In this document: piece after piece, positions 33,397-46,200 of the stretch
Numbering within the stretch: position 1 is the first letter of the stretch
How the letters are laid out: every line of letters begins with the position of its first letter
The notes under the pieces: model-generated
What the model was told of the DNA's origin: nothing
The model's database searches: none
What the model saw: the letters and a program-made list of their open reading frames with translations, nothing else
Origin: Symbiodinium natans
Taxonomy: Eukaryota > Sar > Dinophyceae > Suessiales > Symbiodiniaceae
Length of the DNA stretch: 64,000 bases
Assembly (NCBI GenBank): GCA_905221605.1
Contig: CAJNDS010002203.1
Coordinates: 465,246 to 529,245 of the forward strand
Reading direction: 5' to 3'
Made by a program: the position numbers and the translations under genes

Positions 33397-34265
33397 GTGC
33401 CTCCACAGTTCTTTTGGCACGGTAGGCCCTTCTGAAGCAATATTCCCTTATTAATGGGTTTAAGAGAAGTACATTCAGGGTTTTTTTCCGATGGCCGGAG
33501 GGCGGTCGAACTGTTGTGTTTGCAGGCTTGGTCGGATTGCTTCAGAGGTATGCCGAACACTCCACCCCCCCCCTCCCGACCTTGTTGCAGTTGCTCGTTG
33601 GTTCCCATGCGGTTTAGGGTTTAGGGTTGAGGGGGTTGAATGTCCGTGCGGGTGTAGGGTTGAACTCTTCACTGTGAGCTGCTCCACGCAGTGTGCACGA
33701 TTTGGAGGCTACCCTCGGCACGCGAATCGCGCGCCCACGCATGCTGCCGGAGAGACTGAGGCAAGTGCTCAGCGCAGTCCCTGAAGAAAGAAGAGGGGAT
33801 CGGAAGCCCCAAAAGAACAAGGAGTTCAAGATTTTAATTCTTGAGCCAACGACCTAAATCCGAAACCCTAAACCACCGGCTTCTGGCTAAAGGGCCCAGA
33901 GGCAGAGGGCAGGTTTCAGCGGCTTCAGTGCGTTCTTGTCTGGAGCTTGTCCCGGAATCCCCCACTAGGAACTCTTGCCGAAAATTGGAAACGGCCTTGC
34001 AAATCTTCGTTTAGTGTTCAGATACTGGCCCTAAACCCTAAACCTAGGGCTTAGGGTTTAGGGCTTAGGGCCTAGGGTTCAGGGCTTCGGACTTAGGGTT
34101 CAGGAAGTTTGTCAATAGCGCTCTCCGCATTGGGACTCAAATTTGGGGTTGATGCTTCATGTACCTGTACGGCTCAGATGCCCTCGGGCATATGGACCAT
34201 TAGTCACTCTTTCATAGGGTGCCCCGCCTAGTTCCAAACGCACCAAGGACACTAGATTCTTTTTT

Positions 34266-34296
<31 letters not shown>

Positions 34297-37200
34297 GGGG
34301 GGCGGGGGTACATGTCAGGAGATTCCCCCCACCACACCTGTTTGATCGTTTTTTTCATGAAACCTTGCTACACTTCTATGCCTTCTTGAGGCCTTCTACA
34401 ACTTACCCGGAGCCCTCAACCCCAAAAGCCCTTACCTAAAACACCCTAAATCTTAAAACGCCCTGCCTGGGAATTCCTTTCCCTTAGGGAAGTACCCTAG
34501 ACTCCAAACCCCAAACCCTAAAGCCGAACCCTAAACCCTCAACCCTAACCTAAACCCTAAACCCCAAGCCCTAAACCCTAAACCCTAAACCCTAACTTGC
34601 CCTCAAGGAAGCCTCCTTTCCGCTTCCTCTACGACATTGCCGCTGAGGTCGAGCTCTCAGTCGGCTTGTAACATCAGGAAGCTTCGGATGTAAGTGTATT
34701 TCAGGCTTGAGGGCTTAGGGTTTCAGGGCCCTAAACCCTAAACCCTAAACCCTAAACCCTAAACCCTAAACCCTAAACCCCTAAGGTTTCTAGTGTTTCA
34801 GGGTTCCAGGCCTTGGAGCCCCTACAAACAACCCAACAGCCCTCAAACCCCCAAATGGCCTCGAAGTCCCCCCAAAGCCGCCGAACCCCAAACCCTCGAG
34901 AGCAAAAAAGTCCAGGACAAAAAGCCTTTCAGTTTAGGGTTTAGCGTTTAGGGTTTAGGGTTTAGGGCGCGCCTTTTGTGTAGTTTTGCACCGCCCGCAG
35001 AAGCAGGCGTTGACCTTCAAGCCCGTAGGCGCTTATCGTCGTTTTGCACCTCTCATGCCAGACAGTGAGCCAGAGTACATCGGTACACTTTTGATAACAA
35101 ACGCCCTAAACCCTAAACGGCCCTGAACCTAAGAGCCGAAGACCCTAAACCCTGAACCCTAAACCCTAAACCCTAATTGCTTTGAATCAGGTGGCCAGGC
35201 AGACTAACTTTGGCGCCTTAGAACTCTTCGGCGGTGACCCGGGACCCAAGCCGGAGCCTCCCCAGAAGCGCGACGACAAGGTGGGACGAGGGCTCTCTTT
35301 TTGGTTGTTTTTTAGTGTTTGGGGTAGTTTTTTATTCTTTTTTTTTTTGGGGGGGGGGGGACGGGGGGGGTGGGGGGTGGGGGGTGGGGGGTGGTGGGGG
35401 GGGGGTGGGGGGGGGTGGGGGAGGGGGGGGGGGGTGGGGGGCTGTGGGGGGTGGTGGTGGTCGCGGGGGGGGGTGGTCGCGGGGGGGGGGGGGGGGGTTG
35501 GGGGGTGGGTGGGGGCAGGGGGAGCGGGTTTGGTTTTGGGGTCTCGGGGTTTTGGTGTTTTTGGAGTTCTGGGTTGTTGGGGTTTGGTTTCTGTGTAGGT
35601 TAGATCGGGGCTAGGTTGAGGTTGTATGAAGCTGATTGTTTCGTTTGGCGGCTTAAAACGCATGAAGAAGCCTGACGTGTTCAATCCTTCTTAAAGCTAA
35701 GTTAGCCGTGCCATCCTTATAGGTTGGGATATTCCCACGTACACTCTTATACTAACAGTCCTTAATAGGGATTATAGTACCCCGTACTAGGATCCCTATC
35801 AAGGACTGTTAGTATAAGGGAAACATCCGAACTTATAGGGTCCTGAAGAAAAGGTTCATGGGGGGTAGGTACCTAGGGGAACTTATTATGGAGCCTTAGG
35901 GAGTAGCAGGGGGTATTAGGGACCTTGGGTTACACGCCTCCCTTGATCCCCCTCCCTTAGGAAGCTTATAACATTCAGGACCGTGCGACTGCGTGGGGGT
36001 GTAGAGTGGGGTGCGCAAGTAAGTCAAGTCTTCCAGGTGCTGTAAGGAAATTTCGTGCGGCGCGTGCCTTAGAAATCATTTGCCGGGCCTCGCTGGCGTT
36101 TTTTCATTCATCTAACCTCATCTCTTGTAAAATTATAGAAACGCCCGAGACCGTTTTAAGAGAGACAAAGTCAGCTTCGGCTGTTCGGGCGGGAGGGGGG
36201 GGGGACATACTAAAGCAGGTAGCACATTAGTTTCCTGTATCTCGGGGCTGGCAGGGAAGTGGTGCATTTTCCTCCCAAGCGTTAACTCCCCCCACCCCCC
36301 AAATAGCTTAAATACCCAAAACGTAGTACCCTGTTGTTGCTGCATTTGACATTGTGCACGGCTTCTCGTGCTCGCATAGCTTTCACCAGACACCCTGAAC
36401 CCAAACCCTGAACCCTAAACCCCTAACCCCAAACCCCAAACCCCAAACCCTAAACCCCAAACCCTAAACCCTAAACCCCAAACCCTAAACCCTAAACCCC
36501 AACTCCCTAACCCTAAACCCTAAAAAACCCTAAACCCCCATACCCTATACCCCAGAAGTCGCATCTCCAAGTCCAGGTCGACTTCCTCCAGCGTCCCGCA
36601 CCCGCAAGTGTGGACATGTCCCGTTCACGTTTGGGGTTTAGGGTTTGGGGTTTAGGGTTTAGGGTTTGGGGTTTGGGGTTTAGGGTTTAGGGGTTCAGGG
36701 TTTAGGTTTTAGGGGTTAGGATTTAGGGTGTCGGGTTTGGGGTCTTTAGAGTCACAGTCCGGTGGCGCCAGAAGCGCCGCTAGCACTCCGCCCTCGCCTC
36801 GAACTTGTGGGGTTTTGGGGGTTTGGGTTGGGACATTCCCCCTTCTACTAGCAGTCCTCAATAGGGATTATAGTACCCCCGATTGTAATCCTGATGAAGG
36901 ACTGTTTTGAATAAGGGGAACATCCCAAGGTTTAGGATTTGCGGCTTGGGGCTTCTGATCGTGCTCAGAATTTCATCCGAGGGATCCTCCATGGGCAGTG
37001 GAGAGGGCTCTGCGTGTCGTCCTAGGGTTTGGGTTTGGGTAAACCCTAAACCCTAAACCCTAAACCCTAAACCCTAAACCCTAAACTCCGTGGCCATGGC
37101 AGCCTTGCTCCAAGCTTGGAGCAAACTTCGCGTTCTTGAAGGTCCCAGAGCCCACAGACTTCCCGAGGCCTTCATAAGGCCGAAGGGTGCAGGCAAGCCT

Positions 37201-40200
37201 CACCACAAGTACATGCGAGGCTGTTTGTTTATTTAGGGTTTAGAGTTTAGTGTTTAGGGTTTAGGGTTTGGGATTTAGGGTTTTGGAATTAGGGTTTAGG
37301 GTTTAGGGTTTAGAGTGCTTTGCCACAATCTCCCCAATGCCAGTTTGGGTCCGGTGCTCCGACTGTCGCTGGCATCCATTCCCTCCTTGCGCCCGACGCG
37401 CCCCACGTCCCTACACTGCCTGCGACCTGCAGCTGCCTTTGCCATGTTCTTGCCATCGTCCCAGCATCACAGTTTCTATATCCTCCTTGGGAATTTTTTT
37501 ATATTGTTTATCTAAAGCCCAAGAGGACATTAGAAATATTTGTTAGTTAAGGTTCTAAAGGGGAGTATAGGTTTCTCTAGCTACATCTGAAGACTGAAGA
37601 TCCTGCCTTGCTACTTCCCCCCCCCCCCCCCCCCCCCCCACCCCCCGCCCCCCCCCCCCCAGCAGAAGAATTCAATGCCTGGACCATCCCACCATCCTAG
37701 CTTAGGTCCAGGGCTCACGATGTAGTGTTTTCGATATCGGGTGGGTTTTGAGTGTCGCTTTACCAGTTTAGGGTCAACCCCAAACCCCGAAACTCTAACC
37801 CTAAAAACCCTAAACTGTTAACCCGAACTGTGAGGTTGGATCGCACTCGTCGCAGGAGCACTGCCGGCGCAGGCAGTAGTGCTGGAGGAGGTGAGCGCTT
37901 TGAGGGCTTTTGTACTGGGCTTTTGGGACCCTAATAGTTCAGGAATTAGGGTTCAGCGTTCAGGGTCTAGAACGCTTAAACCTCTAACGTACGGCTACAA
38001 AACCCCTGCACCCTGAATCTGCCTTACCTCTGTTCCTAAGCACCCACCGTTGGGACCGCAACATCGCGCTGGCTCACACACTTCACACACGCACGGCATC
38101 CCAAACCCTTTAAACCCTAAACCCTCAACCCTAAACCCTAAACCTATAAGATCCCGCCCTACATCAACCATGGAGTTTTTCAGTTTAGGGTTTAGGGCTG
38201 AGGGGCTCTCGGGGTTTTGAGCCTGTCACACCCTCATTCTCTCACCCATCCACTCATACCATGCCACAGGGTTCTTGACAAGACAACGCCAGGAGCTACG
38301 TCATTGCGGGTTTAGGGTTTAGGGGTTTAGGGTTTAGGGTCTAGGGTTTTCATGTGTGACACCTTTTGTGACCTTTATGGCTGCTTTGCTAGTGAACTCA
38401 GACACCCTCATCATCACATCGCCATGTTCCTCATCTCTTCGCTTATTGACTTCGCTCATGCCACTATTGACCGTCTCCTTTTTCCGTCCGTGGCGGAGCA
38501 GACTTGGATGTGGCAGTTAGAGCCACAGAAGGGTATGGGGCTTAGTGAGTGTGTACGGCTTATCAACCTTGAAGATGGTCCTCTAAATAGGCTCCCTTTT
38601 TGGGCCCCTTTCTAATACGGCACCCTTGTAAAGAGGACCCCATAAAAGGGACCCCCAATTTAGAGAACTACCCATGTACATAAGAAACGTACTTTGGCTA
38701 TCGACTGCGATTTAGATTCTCAGGGGGCTTACCAGGATGGGTAGGTTCGTTGTTCACAGTAAAACTGTTAATTTGCAATCTCTAACCCTACTTTTCAGGG
38801 GGAAGCGCCACGAGACCCAAACCGGACCACCCAGGTGTCCGCAGTAGACGTGGTCTGTGGGGCCAACCCGGACAAGACCAACTTTTTACTGTCCCTGTGG
38901 CTGAAGTGGGCAAGGATTTTAGAGTTCAGGGTCCTTCTGGCTACAGTAGGCATCTGTTGTTTACTGCTTCGCCCAAGACCCAGTATGAGGGGGAGGGGAA
39001 GGTCCTGCAGGGGCAGCAGAAAAGCTTACGCTGCCTCATGCCTTACCTTAAAAAGGTTAGCAATGTCCATTTCCGTTTTCTAATCATGCACCACCCATAC
39101 CATGGAAGCCATGTATAGCCCCATGGTTTTCTAGTATGGTTTTCATCATTTGGGTTCATGATGTTGGGTATTTTGGTGAGTTGAAGGTTGAGGTAGAGGT
39201 TGTTATGGTTTCGGTGCTAGGGGGTGGTGCATGATCAGAAAATGGAAATGGTCAGGGCTGACTGAAAACCCCAAAGCCCTCCTTTTCAGTATGCTTTTGC
39301 CAATCCAACCATTATGGATTCCAGTGGGGCCCTGCGAAGAAAAAGAAGATGCAGGTGTTAGGAGCAAGAACCCCAAGCCCTTCAAATGACCAGTGCCGTC
39401 AACCCACTATCCCTGCAGAATGAGGCTACTCAGCACACCTTTCTTACTTGCCTGAAGAATCCTGAACCCCTCAACCACGAACCCTCATGCAACCCTAAAC
39501 CCCTAAACCCTAAACCCTAAACCTAAACCCTAAACCCCAAGCGGAACAGAGGCAGTGCCTGGCACAAGCAGCTTGGCAAGAGGAGGCCTTTGGGAGCCCG
39601 GGCTAAACCCTTTCAGAACTGGCGACTCAAATCCGCCTGAAACCCTCATGCAACTTGTTTAGGGTTTAGGGTTTAGGGTTAAACCCTAAACCGAATTTTG
39701 GGTTTTTGGGGGGGGGGGGGGGGCCGATGCCTCGGGATTTCAGGCGGCCTAAACCCCAAACCTTAACGCCCCATAAACCCAAAAAGAAGTGAAGCTTGTT
39801 GAGCGCTGGCCTCCCTGGAAGATCTCGTAGCCATGACCCTACTATTGGCTTAAGAACCCCCAAAAAAAGAAAAATTAAAATCCCCATATTGCCCTTATAA
39901 GAAGGATTATTTATCTTTTTTTTTTTTTTTTGGGGGGGGGGGGGGGGTTCTTGAGCCATCACTAGGACCTTAGATCTTCCGGGCAGGCCCCTGTGGCTGG
40001 CGCGCCAGAGGTGCCTGCAACGGCCTCAGGGAAATGACATCAAGGGTTTTAGGGTTTAGGGGTTCAGGGTTTAGGGTTTATGGTTTAGCTGCGGATAGGT
40101 TGGAGACGTTGCAGACACCAGGCACCCTGGGGGTTTCCGACAATAATAGGGGGGGTCTGGACCAAACAAGCACTTAGCTTGGGATCCTTTTGACGTGCTC

Positions 40201-43200
40201 TTGGTGCAAGCCCAATGGGTCCATGAGGGTAGATGGAGCCGAAATCCTAAACCGTAAACCCTAACAGGGCTTAGGGTCTAGGGTCCAGGGTTTAGGGTTC
40301 ATCTAGCGTGAAAGGTGTTTCGTCTCATGCTTGTTCAACTCGGATCAGGTTGAGGTGCCTAGGGATGTTTTGGTTTGCCTCCTTCCAAAGCACATGAACT
40401 GCTAGTTGGGGCATCTCGCTGAATTTCGAGCTTAACCCCATTGCATGCATACATACATTCTCCAGAATCCTTAATATAGAATACCTGGGACTCTATCTTC
40501 CTATAGTTTAGTAGCAACTACCCTTAATTAGTAGCTATAACCCATAAGACTGCAGGCAAAGAGGGTCCTCAAATTTGAGGGCTCCCCTAAACCCTAAACC
40601 CCTAAACCCTAAACCCTAAACCCTAGCCCCCAAACCCTAAACCCTGCAGGTAAAGAGGGTCCCAGGTGTATGGTAAGATACAAGTTCCCTGAGAAACTGG
40701 CCCAGGCGCCAGTCGAGTCGGGCGAGGCATCGGAGAAGGCGAACCCGCCACCTCCTGTGCCCCAGGCGCACGCTTTTGGGTTTAGGGTTTAGGGTTTAGG
40801 GTTTTACACCCTAAACTTTAGGTACTGGGGTTCATGGGTACTTGTAGGGTAGCTATGGTTGCAGCCTTATTTGGGGGACTCAGATCCCTGCTTTTTGAGT
40901 ACCCGTGAAAGTCCAAGTAGGTTTTAGGTTTGAGGGTTAGAATGATCGGCTTAGGAGAGCTAAGGAGTGTGGGCTGATGCTGGGGTTGTTGGACGATTGG
41001 ATGCTTCAAGAATCCCTTTCAAGGAGAATCCTATCTTAACAGGTGAACCTGTATGATGGCTGTTTTTTCCGACATGTATGTTGAACCATTGCTAAATGGG
41101 TTTAGGGCTCACGGTTCCGTGCTTACGTGAAACTAAGTGCATCAAGGCCGAGGCAAGAAATGCCACAAGCTAAAGCCGACACCCTAGAGCATAGGCATGT
41201 TTTTCGGCACTTGAAGTTCTAAGAAACAGCTAAGATTATGTTTTTTTGCTAGGGTTCCACGTTCAGCATGGAGAGCTTTAGCCTGCTGGGACACTATGCC
41301 TATAAGCATGTTGGTGCCTTTGCACTTGCCAGGCGCCGCCCCAAGTCCTTGCCTGAGCTCAGCGACGACAGAAGCAGAAGACGCCCAAGAGAGTAAGTCG
41401 TCTCAAAGTTCCAGGTCTAGGGCTTCAGGGTTTGCAGTCTAAATAGGATTTCCCCCGTTTCCCTTAACTACCAGAATCATAACCATAATCCTCTAAATTA
41501 CACTCGGTAAAAAGAAAGCTTTGCCCTAACCCTTTTGCCCTAAACCCTAAACCCTCAACCCTAAACCCTAAACCCTAAACCCTAAACCCTAAACCCTTTT
41601 TCCCGACACCTTTAACGGATGACTCAGGTCGCACCCACCCCGGCGGCGGAGGATCGTTTGCCGCTGCCGGGTGAAGTGCCTTGTGAGGTCTGAGCCAGTG
41701 AGGGTGTCTTGGGGTGGGGGTTTGGGTAGGGTTTGGGGGTTAAAGGGGTTAGGGTTCATAGGGGTGAGGTTTAGGGTTTAGGGTTTGGGGCATAGGGTTT
41801 AGGGTTTAGGGTTTAGGCCTGAGGCTTCCCTGAAGCCTAACCTCTAAACCCCAACCGGGTTTAGGGTATCAGGCCCTTGGGGCATTCTGCTTATGTTCAC
41901 CATTTTGGGGTTTAGGGTTTAGGGTGCAGGGTTCTGGGTTCAGGGTTCAGGGTTTAGGGTTGGGTTGATCAGAGTGTTCTGTTTCGGGCGCTCCACGGCG
42001 GGAGACGTTCCAGAGGTTGCACGTCCCCTCATGTTGTTATACGTTTTTCTGCAGGCTATGAGGATGCAGCCCCCTCAAATGACAATCTACAACATATTCG
42101 CGTTTCGGCTTCCCATCGCTGCACGTAAGTAGGTGAGAAAGACCGCAAACTTCGGAGTGAAAAACGGCAACAGAATATTCGCAAAATAGCAAGCCGCTTG
42201 AAGACCCAATTAGGGTTTGGGAAGGAACCCCAAAGCCTAAACCCTAAACCCTAAACCCTATAAACCTCCATACTTCGTAGGGTTTGGGGAAAGGCCCTCA
42301 CAGTTGTCACGTCAGGCCAGCGTCCCGTCACCTGAAGAGGCATCCGGAAGTTGGGTTTGAGGTTTAGGGTTTGGGGTTTGGGGTTCAGTGTTTAGGGTTT
42401 AGGGTTGGGTCTTTGCTTGCTGGTGCGAGCTCCCAGTAGGGAATGAGGGAGTTAGGCATATAAACTTCCCTAAACAGGGATACTGTAAGATACCTAGTTC
42501 CTTCGTTTCCCCACTAAGAACCAATAGGTTTAGGGTTCAAGGATGTTACCGGTTTGCAGGAACAGGGACATTATACTGACCCTAAACCCTAAACCCTAAA
42601 CCGCAAGATGTTTGACTTTTCGGAGGGGGCATTTAGAGGCTTCGGGCCATGGCATCTTTAGGACCTTTAGGATGTCAGACCAGGATTTAGGGCTGGGGGT
42701 TTAGGGTTGATAGGAAACCTTGAACCACACTTGTACCCTTAAACACTAACCCCTCAAGGCCAGGATGAATAGGACTTGATGTGATTCACTGAGAACTTGC
42801 AGTTTCGAGTGGCTACAAATCCTTCAACTTCTCAGAGATTGGGCTACAATACAAGATTGCAATGTCGATGTGCTACAGTAACCCTTCAAAGAACCCAAAA
42901 AGGCCAAAAGGCTTTCAAGAGATGGGTCTTCAAGGCACCAAAAGTCCACACAGAAACTTTCGTTCAAAAACTTTCGCTCAAAATCTTTCGTTCAAAACTT
43001 CGTTCCACACTTTTTGGGCCAGGCCTGGAAAGCCATCACAAAGCAAAAGTGTCATGCAAAAGCAAATGGACAAAAAACACAAACAAATGCCCAACCCCCC
43101 CCCCCTTCCAAAACAAGAAACAAACACAAAAAAACCCTAAACCCTAAACCCTGAACCCTAAACCCTAAACCCTAAACCCTAAACCCTAAACTCTAAACCC

Positions 43201-46200
43201 TAAACCCCGTTGCGCGAGGCCGAAAGAAGAGAGAAGGCCCAAGAGGAGGCGATGACGGCGATGCGCGCTGTGGCTGGCCAGGCCGCCGTGGGTTGAGGGT
43301 TTAGGGTCTAGTGTTTAGGGTTTAGGGTTATAGGGTCTAGGGTTTAGAGTTTAGGGTTTAGGTTTGAGGGTTTAGGGTTTAGGGTTTGAGGCTGGCCACT
43401 GGACCGCAATGCCCTTCAAATAGCCCCAAACAAAGCACGTTCAGCGGCGATTTTGGCCTCCAAACTCCCTTGCAAAATCCGATGCGCCCCCTGGACATTC
43501 CCTATTTGCCCATAATACGATACTCCTTATTCTTGGAACCCCAAGAAGGGTACCCCTCTCTTTTCGATGCGTTTCGAAGACCAAACCCTAAACCCTAAAC
43601 CCTCAAGCACCTCAGCCCATGTGCAGGCTCCCGAAGTCTTGGCAGCCATTGCAGCTGCAGACAAGGCTCATATGGGGTTTACGAAAATAGGGGTGCCTTC
43701 TTGGGGTCCTCATAAAGGAAACCTACTACTTGGGGGTCTATATTCGGGGTCCCATATCTTTGTAAACTCCCGCCCTCTCCCTTCCCTTCCCCCAAGCTGA
43801 TGGATTGTTGCGTGGTGATGTTGCGATACAGCTTGCAAAGCGACACCTTCATGCATGAAGCAAGAGACCCTCAGTGCCAAAGCCCTGTAGATACATGTGA
43901 ATGCTTGAAAGAGAGTCCTCAGGAGCCCAAGTACGAAGTTTGGCAGCCGCTCGTGTAGTCCCTCAGGTACTGTACCCTCCCAAATACGGGCTAGACTATC
44001 CAAACACCTCGTAGGTTAGGGTGGCAACAGACCCATCATCGAGCCCTTGCCCTATTCAAAGGAACCCTTAAACCCTTAAACCCTAAACCCTAGATGCGAG
44101 TTCAATGCCGGGCTAAGTTGAGGAGTCCGTGGCTCGAGGGGGATGACTTGAGGAATGAGGGGTGTGTTTCTTGAAGCTTCTGCCGCTGAAGCCCTTGAGC
44201 CCTAAATCGGTTAATATGGGGCTTATTGGGCTTAAAGCGTTTATAGGACTTTACAGGGCTTATGGCACTTACAGTGTTTACAGGGCTTATCGAACCAATC
44301 GGGCTGAAACCCTAAACCCGAAGCCCCTTTTCTTTCACGGATAGATGACAGGACTTCGAAGTGGGTCTTGCATCTCGGGGACCTCTTTTGTGCCCAAAGT
44401 GTAGGCTGAGAGAAAGGCCCCTATCTTCACCAGGACCTTATAAGGCCTGGATGCTTGGATAAACCTAAACCACTAAACCCTGAACCCTTAGCCCTAAACC
44501 CTAAACCCCAGCTAAGCCCTAAACCCCCTAAACCTTAATAGCCCTACATAGACCCTAAGCAAGTTCATGAGACCATCATGACCCTGAGCCCAACAGCTCT
44601 CCAAACGAAGGCACTGAAAGCCCGCTTTGGGAGGGTTTAGGCTGTTTAGGGTTCAGGGTTCAGGGTTTGGGGTCTGGGGTTTAGGGTTTGGGGTTTAGGG
44701 TTCGGGGTTTAGGGTCAGCACCCCGCTTGTCTATGTCCACGTGATGCCATAGACACAGACATGAACACAATCTCGAAGCCCACGATGGTGCAGGCAGCCG
44801 CTGCCGCCAAGGCTGCTGAGGAGGAGCTAGCCAGGATGAAGGTTGCCTTGCCGCGTTTCAGGGTTGCAGGGGTTTAGGGTTTAGGGTTTAGGGTTGAGGG
44901 TTTAGGGTTTAGGGTTGAGGGTTTAGGGTTTAGGGTTTCAAGTTGCTGGGGTTGGGCGATATGTGTGTGTGTGTCCCCAAACCCTGCCACTCCACAGTCT
45001 TGAAGACCCTGAACTTAGCAAGGCTCATGCGGGGAATTGAGTATGGGGTACCCCTAAAAATTGCTCCGTGAGGGTTCGGCTGCGTAATGCCACGTATCAC
45101 TTTTGGGTTTGTAGCTGGATTTTTGTGTTTGGGGGTTGGTGCTTGCGGGTGCCCGCCCTGGTTGTTGGAAGTTGGAAGCCCAGCAAACACCCCTAAGACT
45201 TTGTTAAAGGCCCCCTCCAAACAAAATCCCTACAACCCCAAAGCCCTAGAACCCCTATACCAGTGTGCTTATTAAAACCGAAACACCAGAACTCTAACAA
45301 ACCCTAACCCCCCTCAAGAAACTAACCCCCCCCCAAAAAAAAATGATTCTCAACCATAATCCTCGAACCCCACGGCAGCCTTTCCGACTTAAAGCCTTTG
45401 GTGTCTGTGTGTCTGTGGGTGTGTGTGTGTGTGTGTGTATGGACTCCTTGTGCAATTGCCTCGGAATTGAAATCCAAGCTGCTGGTCGCGTTGAGCACCT
45501 CTCGGGCATTTTACGGTTTTTGCTTTAGGGTTTAGGGTTTAGGGTTTAGGGTTTAGGGTCTAGGGCACAGGGTTTAGGGTGGTGTCAAAGGCGTCGAGGT
45601 TTTGGCGCTTAGAGTCGTGGGGTTTCGGGTGCAATTGCAGGGTTCAGGGTTGAGCTGGTTTGTGCCTGCCCTTCGATACCTGCAGTCCAGGGTTTGGGGG
45701 TTTGAGTTTGCAGTTGCGGGGTTACGGGTTTGGGGTTCAGGGTTGAGGCCTTAAGAGGCCCTAAACCCTAAACCCTAAACCCTAAGCCCTAAACCCTAAA
45801 CCCTAAACCCTAAACCCTAAACCTAGAGGCCCGAGAAGCCTAAACCACCTGCGTTCTGAGGCGGAGAAAGCGTGCAGCCCTCAGTTCTCTGAGGGTTCGT
45901 GCCCTTGGAAGCCCTGAACTACGAAGCCCTAGACGCTCGAGCCCGAACCCCCCCCCCCTAAACCCTAAAGCCTAAAGCCTAAAGCCCAAAACCCTGCGAC
46001 CCGAAACCCAAAAACCCGAAACCCTAGCCTACCAAATCCTAACCTCTAAGCCCCTGCTGCTCAGGTCGCTGGCACAGGCTGACGGCGCAGAGGCGCGCGC
46101 TCTTGGCAGACTGGGTTTACGGTTTAGGGTTTAGGGTTTAGAGCTTAGGGTTTAGGGTTTGGGGTTTGGGGTTTGGGGTTTATGCATGCATCCTTGCGGA

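Noticed and set aside
35182-35684. Gly/Trp-rich and Pro-rich frames of over 120 codons
   Set aside because: Only 35191-35280 is a real exon (IFT54 exon 5). The rest is the G-rich intron tract read through.
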